Below the pieces are notes generated by a model that was not told the DNA's origin, made no database searches, and saw only the letters and a list, made by a program, of their open reading frames with translations. The position numbers and the translations under genes were made by a program. A stretch of DNA of 64,000 nt, taken from Gluconobacter wancherniae NBRC 103581 (lineage in GTDB: Bacteria; Pseudomonadota; Alphaproteobacteria; Acetobacterales; Acetobacteraceae). Below are positions 1-8,634 of this stretch, in pieces; position 1 is the stretch's first letter; the number at the start of each line of letters is the position of its first letter. The DNA lies in assembly GCF_007988885.1 (NCBI RefSeq), contig NZ_BJUZ01000002.1:124001-188000 (forward strand), in the 5' to 3' direction.

Positions 1-587
1 CAAACAGAACTGCACATTCCCTATTTGGTATAGTGTCGGCTGTTGATCCTGTGAATCACGCTGTAAAAGTCCGCATTCAGCCAGATAATCTTGAAACGGG
101 TTGGATTCCTGATGCGTGCGGTGTGCAGGCGGGGAGTTTACGTGTCTCACACCCTTCATCAGTCGGAACACATGTGGTTTTGCAGCCTGTGGAAGGTGAT
201 GGGGAGCATTTTGTCGTCACTGGAATCGTGTTTGACACAGTGGTGAAACCGCCTGTGTCTCCTATAACTGGAGTAGTTGCTCAGGCAGGTGAAATGCTGG
301 TTATGGCCGGTTGTGGAGCTCCTCCATTAGACGGACGGTTGGCGGGTGCACCGACAGATGGTGGCGGTTGGTGGCATATTACGTCGCAGGGTTTTTTTGG
401 CGGTGCGGGAAATGCGGGCTTTAGCATTGGAAATGATCTGATTCGTCTTTTTTCTGGCGATGTCTCTCTGGAGTTAGGGGCTGGTGGGCTTAAGGTATCT
501 GGGGGGGACGTAAAAACGGATCTTCATTCTCTGAATGAACATTTTCATCTTGTTGGATCACAGAAAACGGAGGGTCCTACAGGATGA
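1..587 (+). CDS. Phage baseplate spike protein, P2 gpV-like (5' partial)
   Basis: The reading frame is open to the left edge (codons in frame from base 3), so the GTG at 33 is probably internal and the true start lies outside the window. The text 'FGIVSAVDPVNHAVKV' followed by 'GWIPD' is the usual N-terminal OB-fold pattern of P2 gpV/Mu gp45 spike proteins. These form the central needle under the baseplate that pierces the outer membrane. The C-terminus carries 'EHFH', an HxH motif like the one that binds iron at the spike tip in this family. The next gene overlaps by 4 bases (ATGA). The product was assigned from motifs and from its place in a V-W-J-I-H module. A run of seven G lies at 501-507. 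Confidence 0.85.
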   Translation, partial: NRTAHSLFGIVSAVDPVNHAVKVRIQPDNLETGWIPDACGVQAGSLRVSHPSSVGTHVVLQPVEGDGEHFVVTGIVFDTVVKPPVSPITGVVAQAGEMLVMAGCGAPPLDGRLAGAPTDGGGWWHITSQGFFGGAGNAGFSIGNDLIRLFSGDVSLELGAGGLKVSGGDVKTDLHSLNEHFHLVGSQKTEGPTG

Positions 588-943
588 AAAGCATCTCGCA
601 TGTGATGGGGGAAGATTTTCCTCTTTTATCGGGAAGCTTAGTTTTGATTGATGGAGCCGAAAAAACGCGACAAAGGTTGCTGCGTCGTCTTCTGACGATA
701 TCTGGCGATTATATTTGGCAGAATGATTACGGTGCGGGTTTGCCAGCTATGGTTGGGCAAACAATATCCACTGGTGTCATCCAGGAAATAATTACAGCTC
801 AGGTTCGCCAGGATATTGGAGTCGATGCTGCCCAGCCAGTAACTGTTGCGGTTGTACCTGAAAATTCTGGCGTTTGCACATGCACGATTTCGTATGTCGA
901 TGCGGAAAGTGGGATGCGGTCGAGTTTGAATTTCTCTTCTTGA
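584..943 (+). CDS. Phage baseplate protein, gpW/gp25 family
   Basis: This 119-residue protein matches the GPW/gp25 family in length and in its central pattern 'RQRLLRRLLTISGDYIW' followed by 'DYGAGL', typical of P2 gpW and T4 gp25. In contractile-tailed phages this protein joins the baseplate wedge to the inner hub and seeds the sheath. It overlaps the spike gene by 4 bases and is followed after 42 bases by the gpJ-like gene, the standard P2 order. No signal peptide or membrane segment is seen. Confidence 0.88.
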   Translation: MKSISHVMGEDFPLLSGSLVLIDGAEKTRQRLLRRLLTISGDYIWQNDYGAGLPAMVGQTISTGVIQEIITAQVRQDIGVDAAQPVTVAVVPENSGVCTCTISYVDAESGMRSSLNFSS

Positions 944-985
944 TAACAGGACCTGCGCTATCAAGCGCGTTGCCGGGGTAATACG

Positions 986-2125
986 ATGTCTCTCTCTCTT
1001 CGGTCGTTCGCAACGACGGTTTCAACAGCCGTTGCGACGGCACAGGCTTCTTGTACCCAATTGGTTGATATGTCCGTCGGTTCTCCCGGTCGTGCGCTGA
1101 TGGAAGCCGTAAGCGGCACTGGTCTGTGGTTGCAGTATCTTGTTTTGCAAACATTGTTGCGGACACGCCTTTCGACGTCCACAGGCGTGGATTGCGATAG
1201 TTTCGTCAATGATTTCGGGATGACGCGGCTTCAGGGAAGTCCGGCCAGTGGGTTTGTAACGATGAGTTCGCTCTCGCCAGATGGACAGTCTGCCGTTATT
1301 CCACCTGGTGCTGTGGTCCGTACAGTATCAGGTGTTTCATTCTCAGTAGTAGAGGATGCCAGCCTGTCATACTGGTCTGTGACTGATGATGGATATGTAA
1401 GGCTTTCGGGTACAAAATCTATTTCGGTACCAGTATCAGCGAATGTTAGCGGAAGTACAGGAAATGTTGCGTCAGGTGCGATTTGCCTGATGGGGACGAG
1501 TATTTCTGGTATTGATACGGTTACGAATGAAAATGTTTTCAGTAATGGTTCTGATCAGGAAAGCGATGCACAGTTGCGTGCGCGATTTCCGTTATGGTTA
1601 GCGGCTAAGGCTACCGCCAGTTCGGCGGCTATCGGGAGTGCAATTTCTGGTGTCCAGTCTAATCTTAGCCAGTCATTGAGAAATGGGCAGGCTGCAGATG
1701 GCTCTACAAGATCAGGGTATTTTACTGCCGTAATAAATGATGGAAGTGGTGCACCTTCGGCTTCGCTTTTGTCAGAAGTCTATAGTGCTATAGATAGTGT
1801 TCGTGCTCTTGGAGTGGGTTTTTGTGTCCAGGCCCCCTCCGTGCTTGTCATGAACGTTTCCATGACTGTGACTGTTCCTGCTGCTACGGACATAGATGCC
1901 GCGGCGCTCTCCATTCAGCGCGCTATTTCCAGTGATATAGAAGCTGCGACGGTTGGAGGTGGGTACGCCTATAGTCGGCTTTCATATCTGGCTTATGTCG
2001 GCGCAGGAGTGTCTGTAGTGTCTGTTCTGGATGTTCTTCTAAATGGAGGACAGGCGGATATTGAGGCTAATGGAAGCCGTGCCCTCGTACCTGGCACAAT
2101 ATCGATACAGGTTGTTTATAATTAA
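986..2125 (+). CDS. Phage baseplate protein J-like (P2 gpJ / Mu gp47)
   Basis: This 379-residue protein begins with a region typical of gpJ-type wedge proteins, including 'SVGSPGRALMEAVSGTGLWLQ'-like text. It continues with 'DFGMTRLQGSPASGFVTMS' and a baseplate_J core around residues 180-280 ('SDQESDAQLRARFPLWLA'). The C-terminal domain carries 'VTVPAATDIDAAALSIQRAI', as expected for this family. It would form the arms of the baseplate wedge in a contractile tail. The start at 986 follows a GGGG stretch 8 bases upstream. Its place after gpW and before the tail-protein-I gene supports the call. Confidence 0.88.
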   Translation: MSLSLRSFATTVSTAVATAQASCTQLVDMSVGSPGRALMEAVSGTGLWLQYLVLQTLLRTRLSTSTGVDCDSFVNDFGMTRLQGSPASGFVTMSSLSPDGQSAVIPPGAVVRTVSGVSFSVVEDASLSYWSVTDDGYVRLSGTKSISVPVSANVSGSTGNVASGAICLMGTSISGIDTVTNENVFSNGSDQESDAQLRARFPLWLAAKATASSAAIGSAISGVQSNLSQSLRNGQAADGSTRSGYFTAVINDGSGAPSASLLSEVYSAIDSVRALGVGFCVQAPSVLVMNVSMTVTVPAATDIDAAALSIQRAISSDIEAATVGGGYAYSRLSYLAYVGAGVSVVSVLDVLLNGGQADIEANGSRALVPGTISIQVVYN

Positions 2126-2163
2126 AATTATGCTCGTCGTGTCATGACGCGCAGGGAGAGGTC

Positions 2164-3402
2164 ATGCCTGCTTTCAATACGTATCCGAAGGCAAGTAGTC
2201 TGACGGGTAATGAAATATTGGTGCTGGCAGACGCCAGCGGTCAAAGAACGATTAATGCTACGGCGGCGCAGGTGGCGGGTGTTCCCGTTACCTCGAGTCC
2301 CAGCGGCGAATTTTATCAGGATCAAGGCGCGCATATCAGCCGAATGGCAGATAGACTTCTGGTTGGAGTGGCTGCTGATAATCCTGCCCTGAGCGACCGC
2401 GAAGCCTCCTCGTCGGATGATTGGCTTTCCACGATTATGGGAAAGACGACGATTGGGCCATGGGCATTGCAAGGGGCACAATGCGCGTCTCTAGCCAGAT
2501 ATGGTAGCAGTGCTTTTGTTGCAGGATCGCGTACTTCAGATGCTCAGTCGGCTCAGACCGTTCTTGGCTTTCAACCAAGTTCGATTGGAATTGCCTCCTG
2601 GGGCATTGCCGATGAGACCGCTAACCCCACGACGACAACGGCATATGCTTATTACGGAGAGGCGTGGAGGCTATCTGGTGTCGATTACCAGCCTACGTTT
2701 GCCATGGAGCTTGAGGCTGTCAATATGGGCGGGGAGGCGGTTGGGTCGTCAACACCATACGCTCCAAATATTGGGGGAGGTGTTTACGGGATACAACTTG
2801 GTGTTGGTGGAGGGCAGACTTCAGGTAGTTCAGACGCTGCAGCTGGTATTGTTTTTGTTTCGAACCCGACTTGTTGGAAGACGGGAATAATTTTCTCGGC
2901 AAGTTCCCTTTCGGGTACTGATGGAAATGATACAGGCTATGGTTCAGCCGTTTCCATGAGCCGCAATCATGCGGTCGAATGGCACACTCCGGAGACAGTT
3001 TCAGGGGTTGCTGGTCTGAATGTGGGGGCTTTTATCCGGTCGACTGTGACAGAGCGTTCCAAGGGCGTTCGTCAGGATTTTAGCGATGATGCAATCATTT
3101 TCAGTAATATTGATGGTGGCCCACTTTTTTCGATTGCCAGTATTGAGTCGCCGACAAATACTTTGAGCATTCAGCCAGGGGCAGGCGCACAGGCCGCAGG
3201 AATTTATGCGCAGGCTGGCGAAAATGGCTCAGCCAATCTGGGGCTTTATCCCGGGACGGGGGGCGCCCTGCAGATTACTTCGCCGATCACAGCCTCCGGT
3301 GCGACGCTACCGGGAACCGCTGCAGGAGGGTTTTTGCACATCAGCATTAATGGAGATGACTATCGTATTCCGCTCATGACGCCAGCACAGACGGGAGGCT
3401 GA
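2164..3402 (+). CDS. Phage structural protein, tail fibre-like, inserted between J and I
   Basis: The 412-residue product is not one of the core P2 proteins. Its N-terminus ('LTGNEILVLADASGQRTINATA') follows the 'LTGxE...T.A.IA' pattern of many phage fibre and decoration proteins. Its C-terminus ('GFLHISINGDDYRIPLMTP') resembles the short closing strand motif of such proteins. The middle is rich in Gly, Ser, Thr and Ala without strong repeats. GGAGAGG lies just upstream of the ATG. It sits between the J-like and I-like genes, where P2 has none, so it is either an accessory fibre or a moron-like insertion. The exact function is not known from the sequence. Confidence 0.6.
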   Translation: MPAFNTYPKASSLTGNEILVLADASGQRTINATAAQVAGVPVTSSPSGEFYQDQGAHISRMADRLLVGVAADNPALSDREASSSDDWLSTIMGKTTIGPWALQGAQCASLARYGSSAFVAGSRTSDAQSAQTVLGFQPSSIGIASWGIADETANPTTTTAYAYYGEAWRLSGVDYQPTFAMELEAVNMGGEAVGSSTPYAPNIGGGVYGIQLGVGGGQTSGSSDAAAGIVFVSNPTCWKTGIIFSASSLSGTDGNDTGYGSAVSMSRNHAVEWHTPETVSGVAGLNVGAFIRSTVTERSKGVRQDFSDDAIIFSNIDGGPLFSIASIESPTNTLSIQPGAGAQAAGIYAQAGENGSANLGLYPGTGGALQITSPITASGATLPGTAAGGFLHISINGDDYRIPLMTPAQTGG

Positions 3403-3405
3403 TGT

Positions 3406-4092
3406 ATGGCGCTTTTAAAGGGCATCGATAATGCTTCGTTGCAGGCCACTGATGGCAAGGTCCTTTTAGACACGGGGCTTGTGTCAGGTTCAGCGGAGGA
3501 TTTTGCTTTCCGGCTTAGACGTCTGCTGCCAACAGGCTGGTTCCCTGCGCCTCCTGACGACGGAGCGACTGAAGCTGCGCCAGTACTGGCTGCGATATTG
3601 CTTGGCTTTGGCTCCATACTCTCTGGAGCGTGGACTTTGTTGGTGCAGTGTCAGTCCCAGATGCGTTTGGCCACGATGAGTGGTGCCTTTCTGGACATGG
3701 CTGCGCAGGATTATTTTGGCGCTTCCGGGCTCCCTCGCTCCGTAAATGAGAGTGACCTTCGATATCGCAGGCGCGTTGCGCAATCCCTGGTTGCTCAATG
3801 TAATACACGTGCCGCTGTAGAAGCTGCAGTGCAGAAAATCTCCGGCAGTCAGCCGATTATTATTGAACCTACGAATGCTGCGGATTGTCACGCGCTGGGG
3901 GCAGTCGCCGCGCCGTCCATGGGAGGGGGGTATGGGTACGGCACTTCGGGGCTGAGATATGGAAGCCTCCAAGGGGGGCAGTTTTTTGTGGAAACGGTGT
4001 CAGGAAGAAATTCCGATAATAACGCTATTTTCCAAGCGGTTGCACAGAGTGCGGCGATGGGTGTGGCAGCTTGGGTAAGGATTGAAGATTAA
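3406..4092 (+). CDS. Phage tail protein, P2 gpI position (baseplate/fibre connector)
   Basis: This 228-residue protein has 'RLRRLLPTGWFP' near residue 40 and then 'LDMAAQDYFGASGLPRSVNESDLRYRRRV' across about residues 90-125. That is the style of wedge/tail-connector proteins such as gpI or Mu gp48-type proteins. The C-terminal third is Gly/Tyr-rich ('MGGGYGYGTSGLRYGSLQGG'), as in proteins that dock fibres. GGGAGG lies 6 bases before the ATG. The stop shares one base with the next start (TAATG), so the two genes are translationally coupled. The family is inferred mainly from position and size. Confidence 0.65.
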   Translation: MALLKGIDNASLQATDGKVLLDTGLVSGSAEDFAFRLRRLLPTGWFPAPPDDGATEAAPVLAAILLGFGSILSGAWTLLVQCQSQMRLATMSGAFLDMAAQDYFGASGLPRSVNESDLRYRRRVAQSLVAQCNTRAAVEAAVQKISGSQPIIIEPTNAADCHALGAVAAPSMGGGYGYGTSGLRYGSLQGGQFFVETVSGRNSDNNAIFQAVAQSAAMGVAAWVRIED

Positions 4093-5474
4093 TGGACCGG
4101 GCAATTGTTTATGCGGGCTCTATACCTCTGGATACTGATCTTCTTCGTGCGGGCCGATACGCAAAGGCTGGGTTGGGAAATCTTGCAGAAATTACTTTTG
4201 GATCACAATCTGCAGTCGCTTGCGGCCTAGTATGCGTTCCTTCGGCGAACAGTTTATCCGTTACTATTGGTCGAGGCTCTGTTCTGGCCCCGGGGGTGCT
4301 CGATGGTGCCTCAGTGGGGGGGCTGGGAGGTGGCCTTGTCGCAGACAACACTGCGGTAATGTGTCAGTATGTCAGTACTACAGATCAAAGCGTTGCAATT
4401 CCTTATGCAGGGAGCATTTTCACGCTTTATGCCGTTTGCCAGGAGCAGGACACGGATACTGTAGTCCTTCCTTTTTTTAACGCTTCCAATCCTGATCAGA
4501 CGCTTGCAGGCGCTTCAAACGGTGGTGGATCACTCCCAACCAGACGAGCAGGACTTATTTCTTTCGTTATCGCCGCGGCAGCACCAGTAGTGCCTGATAA
4601 TGGGTATATATTACCATTGTATCGTATATCTGTTCCCCTTGGTGCTACCACTGCTGTTTCTGTTGCAGTCACGGCGATGGAGGGTGTTTTCCCAACTCCT
4701 CTTCCCAAGCTTGCTCCTCTTCAGTCTCCTGCTCTGACCGGGCAGCCAACGACACCGACACCAGATGGATCAAACCTTCAGCAGATTTTGAATTTTGCAT
4801 CATTGGCAAAATTCGCGAGCGGGCGTTTGGTAAATATTGCCGGGTTCTGGAGTGCGGGATCCTATAATTATACGCCATCTGCAGGAACGCAGTCCGTTAT
4901 CGTGATTGTTCAGGGTGGAGGCGCATCTGGTTATGGTAGCCCAGCCACTGGGGCTGGTCAGGTGGGTTTGGGTTCGGGTGGAGGTTCGGGCGCTTTTGCC
5001 GCGGCTTGGATTCCCGGTGTCGGGGCTACGCAAAGCATTCCAATTACGGTCGGTGTGGGTGGAGCTGCGATTCCAGGTGATGGTGCTACGGGAGGAAACA
5101 GTTCGTTTGGAAGCTGGGTAAACTGTTCTGGTGGCGTTCCAGGAACGATATCAGGTGTTGTTACCCCGATATGGTCTCAGGGAAGTAAATCGACGGCGCT
5201 TCCAGTTGTAACGGGCGGAGCTGTACCCATTGTGTCGCGTGCCGGCGAATGCGGGGGAGTGTCTCTTGCATTCGGCGTACAATCTGGCACCGGAGGGCAG
5301 GGTGCCTCAAGCGCGTTTGGAGCGGGGGGGGCACAGATGCCGGGCGGTGTGTCGGGAGCTTCGGGCGGTCAAGGTGCCGGTGGTTCAGGAACTTTTAATA
5401 TTGAAAACAATAGTACTGCACTTGCTGGTGGCGCAGGTGGGGCTGGCGTCGTTGTAGTCCTGGAACTCGCTTGA
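4092..5474 (+). CDS. Phage tail fibre with glycine-rich C-terminal domain
   Basis: The 460-residue product takes the gpH (tail fibre) position. The N-terminal half (about residues 1-240) is an attachment/shaft region. From about residue 265 the sequence becomes very rich in glycine ('VIVQGGGASGYG', 'GLGSGGGSGAFAAAW', 'GGAGGAGVVVVLELA'). This is the pattern of fibre-tip domains that pack polyglycine type II helices and present receptor-binding loops. No separate chaperone gene follows. The gene contains G-runs of 7 (4316-4322) and 8 bases (5324-5331). It is the last gene of the phage block and is followed by a hairpin. Confidence 0.75.
   Translation: MDRAIVYAGSIPLDTDLLRAGRYAKAGLGNLAEITFGSQSAVACGLVCVPSANSLSVTIGRGSVLAPGVLDGASVGGLGGGLVADNTAVMCQYVSTTDQSVAIPYAGSIFTLYAVCQEQDTDTVVLPFFNASNPDQTLAGASNGGGSLPTRRAGLISFVIAAAAPVVPDNGYILPLYRISVPLGATTAVSVAVTAMEGVFPTPLPKLAPLQSPALTGQPTTPTPDGSNLQQILNFASLAKFASGRLVNIAGFWSAGSYNYTPSAGTQSVIVIVQGGGASGYGSPATGAGQVGLGSGGGSGAFAAAWIPGVGATQSIPITVGVGGAAIPGDGATGGNSSFGSWVNCSGGVPGTISGVVTPIWSQGSKSTALPVVTGGAVPIVSRAGECGGVSLAFGVQSGTGGQGASSAFGAGGAQMPGGVSGASGGQGAGGSGTFNIENNSTALAGGAGGAGVVVVLELA
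5324..5331 (+). repeat. G8 homopolymer inside the tail fibre gene
   Basis: Eight consecutive G lie within the glycine-rich C-terminal coding region of the tail fibre. Runs this long can slip during replication and shift the frame of the last 45 or so codons. This is a direct observation; any phase-variable behaviour is inference. Confidence 0.6.
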
Positions 5475-5485
5475 GAGGCTGATAT

Positions 5486-5518
5486 GCCCCTGTGTTACAT
5501 TTATGTTGTCACAGGGGC
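5486..5518. terminator. Hairpin between the phage block and the oxidase operon
   Basis: A perfect 9-base inverted repeat, GCCCCTGTG (5486-5494) and CACAGGGGC (5510-5518), with a 15-base spacer lies between two converging genes (ends at 5474 and 5527). There is no clear T-run on either side, so strength is uncertain. Its position fits a bidirectional terminator. Confidence 0.5.
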
Positions 5519-5526
5519 GATATAAA

Positions 5527-6846
5527 TCAGTTCAATGGTACTGCTTCGTTACTTAGATTACGTTCGGGCATCGTCTTTTTCAGGGCTGCGACGTCCTCCT
5601 GCGAAATGGCTGGTGCGTTGTTGCCCCAGGCATGACGGATAAACGTCACAACGTCTGCTACTTGCTGATCTGTCAGGCGATTTCTGAAATCAGGCATTGT
5701 GATCGCAGAGGGGGCAGCCTCCATCCCTGGCAGCGTTGCGCCACTCTGAATAATATGGACCAGAGATGCGGGATCTTTTCCCATTAAAACAGGATTGCCA
5801 GCGAGTGGTGGAAAAACGGCTGCATAGCCTTTACCATCAGTGCGGTGACACGCGGCACAATTATCTATGTAGATTTTGGCACCACGCTCAGAGAAGTCAG
5901 CTTTATGCAGGCTGGACGCTGTCTGTGTGTTGTAAACCCAGTCGGCCTGTTTCGTGTCTGCAGGCTTCAATACCAGTAGATATTTTGCCATGGCATGAAG
6001 GTCGCCCTCGCTGAGATGCTGAGTGCCATGTTTGATGGCATCAGACATTCCACCAAAGCTCTCCCCCTGCCTGTTACGACCCGTTTTGAGAAATAATACG
6101 ATATCATCTTCGTTCCAGCGCCCAAGACCAGTACGGTTTTCCTGTCGCAGCGATGGAGGAACCCACCCGTCGATTGCTGCTCCTCCAGACAGGAATGAGG
6201 AACCGTCTGCCGCAGTCAGGCCCTTTTCCTGCATGCTGATTCCGCGCGGTGAGTGACACGCTCCGCAATGACCCGGCCCTTCGACAAGATAAGCGCCACG
6301 GGTGAGTGTCGGATCAGAAAATTGATGAAGTGTCGTATTGCGTGCTGCGGAGGGAGCAGGGGCGAAAGCCCAACGCCATAATGTTAGTGGAAAGCGCATT
6401 GATAGCGGCCACGACACCTTGTTTTCCGGTGCTGCCAAAGGCTCGGCTTTTACGGCATCATGAAAATATGCGTAAAGCGCATGTATGTCGTGATCCGTCA
6501 GACGGGCATATGATGGAAAAGGCATCGCTGGATACAGTGTAGACCCGTCGGGGCGAATGCCCTGGCGTATAGCGCGTGCGAAATCGGTTTCCGAATATTT
6601 TCCAATCCCGTGATTGGGGTCAGGTGTGATGTTTGTTGAGTAAATCGTCCCGATCGGCAGGGTAAAGGCAATGCCACCGCTATATGCCGGGCGCCCCGGC
6701 GCAGTGTGGCAGGCGACGCAGTCTGAAGCGGCCGCAACGTAGCGCCCCTCTTTAATTAGGGCATCCCTGTCCGTCTGTGCGAAGGCTGGTGTGCTTCCAA
6801 GCGTCAGCGCGGCAAGAACCGGAACGTAAGAAAGCAGTCTTCTCAT
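5527..6846 (-). CDS. Tri-haem cytochrome c subunit of membrane-bound FAD dehydrogenase
   Basis: The 439-residue product starts at the ATG at 6846, which overlaps the stop of the dehydrogenase gene (ATGA). It has an N-terminal signal peptide (MRRLLSYVPVLAALTLG...AFA) and three c-type haem sites: CVACH, CGACH and CAACH. Cytochrome subunits of this type pass electrons from the flavoprotein to ubiquinone in the cytoplasmic membrane, facing the periplasm. This is the third gene of a small subunit-dehydrogenase-cytochrome unit, the layout of gluconate 2-dehydrogenase and 2-ketogluconate dehydrogenase in acetic acid bacteria. Which sugar acid is used cannot be read from this subunit. Confidence 0.93.
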   Translation of the reverse strand: MRRLLSYVPVLAALTLGSTPAFAQTDRDALIKEGRYVAAASDCVACHTAPGRPAYSGGIAFTLPIGTIYSTNITPDPNHGIGKYSETDFARAIRQGIRPDGSTLYPAMPFPSYARLTDHDIHALYAYFHDAVKAEPLAAPENKVSWPLSMRFPLTLWRWAFAPAPSAARNTTLHQFSDPTLTRGAYLVEGPGHCGACHSPRGISMQEKGLTAADGSSFLSGGAAIDGWVPPSLRQENRTGLGRWNEDDIVLFLKTGRNRQGESFGGMSDAIKHGTQHLSEGDLHAMAKYLLVLKPADTKQADWVYNTQTASSLHKADFSERGAKIYIDNCAACHRTDGKGYAAVFPPLAGNPVLMGKDPASLVHIIQSGATLPGMEAAPSAITMPDFRNRLTDQQVADVVTFIRHAWGNNAPAISQEDVAALKKTMPERNLSNEAVPLN

Positions 6847-8615
6847 AGCTTCACCAGTGGGCCAGGGGATTTCAGGTAGGTGGTCCGGATGTGATGGGCC
6901 GCCCAATAAGCCAGTGCAGCAACTGCCCCTGTTGGATTGTAACCCATTCCCTGAGGAAAAGCATTCGATCCGATAACGAAAACATTCGAGACATCCCAGC
7001 TCTGTAGGTATCGGTTCAGAGCGCTTGTTTTGGGATCTTCTCCCATGACCGCTCCACCACCTAGATGTGTGGTCTGGTAATGTCTGGTATCGAAAGGCTG
7101 ACCCTGATTAAGGTGAACCAAATGGGTCTTCGTCGCTCCCATGGCTTTAGCAATTGGGGCAATCTTGCTTACGACATACTGATTCATCCTGATATCGTTG
7201 TCTTTCCAGGTGAATGTCATACGTAAAAGTGGCTGTCCGTAAGCGTCTTTCCATGTTGGATCGAGGTCAAGATAGACATCCCGATACGCCATGTTGCTGC
7301 CATGTGCATCAATGCCCAGTGAATGTTTGTATGTTTCTACGAGATCGGTTTTGTAGGCTGAGCCCCATCGTGGAGCGCCTCCCCCTCCCGCGCCGCCCGC
7401 CGCGGCAATTGGTTTCATTCCTGCCTGATTGACCCAGACAGGAGAGCCACCAATAAATCCAAGCGGTCCATGATCGAAATTTGTGCAGTTGAAATCGTCA
7501 ATTGCAACGCCTGCGCCACCCGCACCGATAAACTGGTTGGTATATTTTGATGGTGGCAACCAGACACGTGATGAACTGATGGTCTGGTATACGAAATTAC
7601 GGCCAATGGTGCCCGTATTGCTGACCGGATCGTATGGCGTGCCAATTTTGGACAGTAGCATCAGATGCACGTTATGAAACTGGAAAGCACTCAGGATTAC
7701 CAAGTCGGCAGATAGAGACACTTCTTTTTTCGTGAGTGTCTCCAGGTAGGTAACTCCTGTAGCCTTGGTTTTTGTGCTGTCCAGATCAACTCGCAAAACA
7801 TGCGCATTAGCGATGAGCGTAAAGTTTGGATCCTGCCGTAGTGCGGGCAGAATATTCACATTTGGTGAAGCCTTGGAATAAAGGTAGCAGTCGTAGCCGC
7901 TGCAATATCCACAGAAATTGCATGGGCCCATCTGGCAGCCATACGTATTTGTGTAAGGACGCGATGCATTCGCTGCGGGCATTGCATAAGGATGATAACC
8001 GGCCTCGGAGCAGGCATTACGAAAAGTCTGCGCAGAAAATGTATCTTGCATTGGTGGTAGCGGAAAATCACTGGAACGATCCGCCGCAAAAACGTTCCCG
8101 TTTCCTGTAACTTTCCCATTGATTGTGTAAGCTACACCAGACGTTCCAAATACTTTTTCAGCCTTGTCGAAAAATGGTTCGAGCTCTGCGTAAGAGACAC
8201 CATAATCCTGGAGATTCATGCCTTCAGGAATAAATTTCTCACCATATTTTTCGATAACTGCACTGCGGAGTCGCAGGTCATCGGGTGAAACCCGGAAATG
8301 ACATCCAGACCAGTGGAGGCCCGCGCCTCCAACGCCTTCTCCTGGAAGAAAGGCGGCAAGTTGGCGATATGGCAAAGCGGTCTGGTCTATCGTGTTACGG
8401 ATAGTCAGCGTGGACTGGGAAAGGTTCTGGAAGAGCCGTTTACGGATTGCGCCACGTAGCTCGTCGACTGAGTCCGGATACGCTCCTTCAATGGCCGTAC
8501 TGCGCTCTGGTCCACGCTCCAGCATAATGACGGAAAGTCCGGCTTCGGTCAGTTCTTTGGCAAGAATGGAGCCTGCCCAGCCTGCTCCGATAACAATGGC
8601 GTCTGCGTGTTTCAC
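6843..8615 (-). CDS. GMC-family FAD dehydrogenase large subunit (gluconate 2-dehydrogenase type)
   Basis: The start is taken as the GTG at 8615, preceded by GGGAA. It puts the FAD-binding 'GAGWAGS' motif close to the N-terminus and gives 590 residues, near the family norm. 'GEGVGGAGLHWSG' is the second GMC motif. The segment 'CQMGPCNFCGYCSGYDC' supplies clustered cysteines like those that bind the [3Fe-4S] cluster in fructose dehydrogenase. Near the C-terminus 'THLGGGAVMG' and 'GYNPTGAV' give the catalytic His/Asn pair. A glycine-rich insertion lies around 7375-7420. The subunit oxidises an aldonic acid in the periplasm and hands electrons to the cytochrome. The likely substrate is D-gluconate (gndL-like), with 2-ketogluconate (kgdL-like) as the alternative. 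Confidence 0.88.
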   Translation of the reverse strand: MKHADAIVIGAGWAGSILAKELTEAGLSVIMLERGPERSTAIEGAYPDSVDELRGAIRKRLFQNLSQSTLTIRNTIDQTALPYRQLAAFLPGEGVGGAGLHWSGCHFRVSPDDLRLRSAVIEKYGEKFIPEGMNLQDYGVSYAELEPFFDKAEKVFGTSGVAYTINGKVTGNGNVFAADRSSDFPLPPMQDTFSAQTFRNACSEAGYHPYAMPAANASRPYTNTYGCQMGPCNFCGYCSGYDCYLYSKASPNVNILPALRQDPNFTLIANAHVLRVDLDSTKTKATGVTYLETLTKKEVSLSADLVILSAFQFHNVHLMLLSKIGTPYDPVSNTGTIGRNFVYQTISSSRVWLPPSKYTNQFIGAGGAGVAIDDFNCTNFDHGPLGFIGGSPVWVNQAGMKPIAAAGGAGGGGAPRWGSAYKTDLVETYKHSLGIDAHGSNMAYRDVYLDLDPTWKDAYGQPLLRMTFTWKDNDIRMNQYVVSKIAPIAKAMGATKTHLVHLNQGQPFDTRHYQTTHLGGGAVMGEDPKTSALNRYLQSWDVSNVFVIGSNAFPQGMGYNPTGAVAALAYWAAHHIRTTYLKSPGPLVKL

Positions 8616-8634
8616 ACTCAATTCCCGTCTATTG

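Noticed and set aside
1-5474. Attachment site at the end of the phage block
   Set aside because: No direct repeat or tRNA end could be recognised near 5474-5527; the other end lies outside the window.
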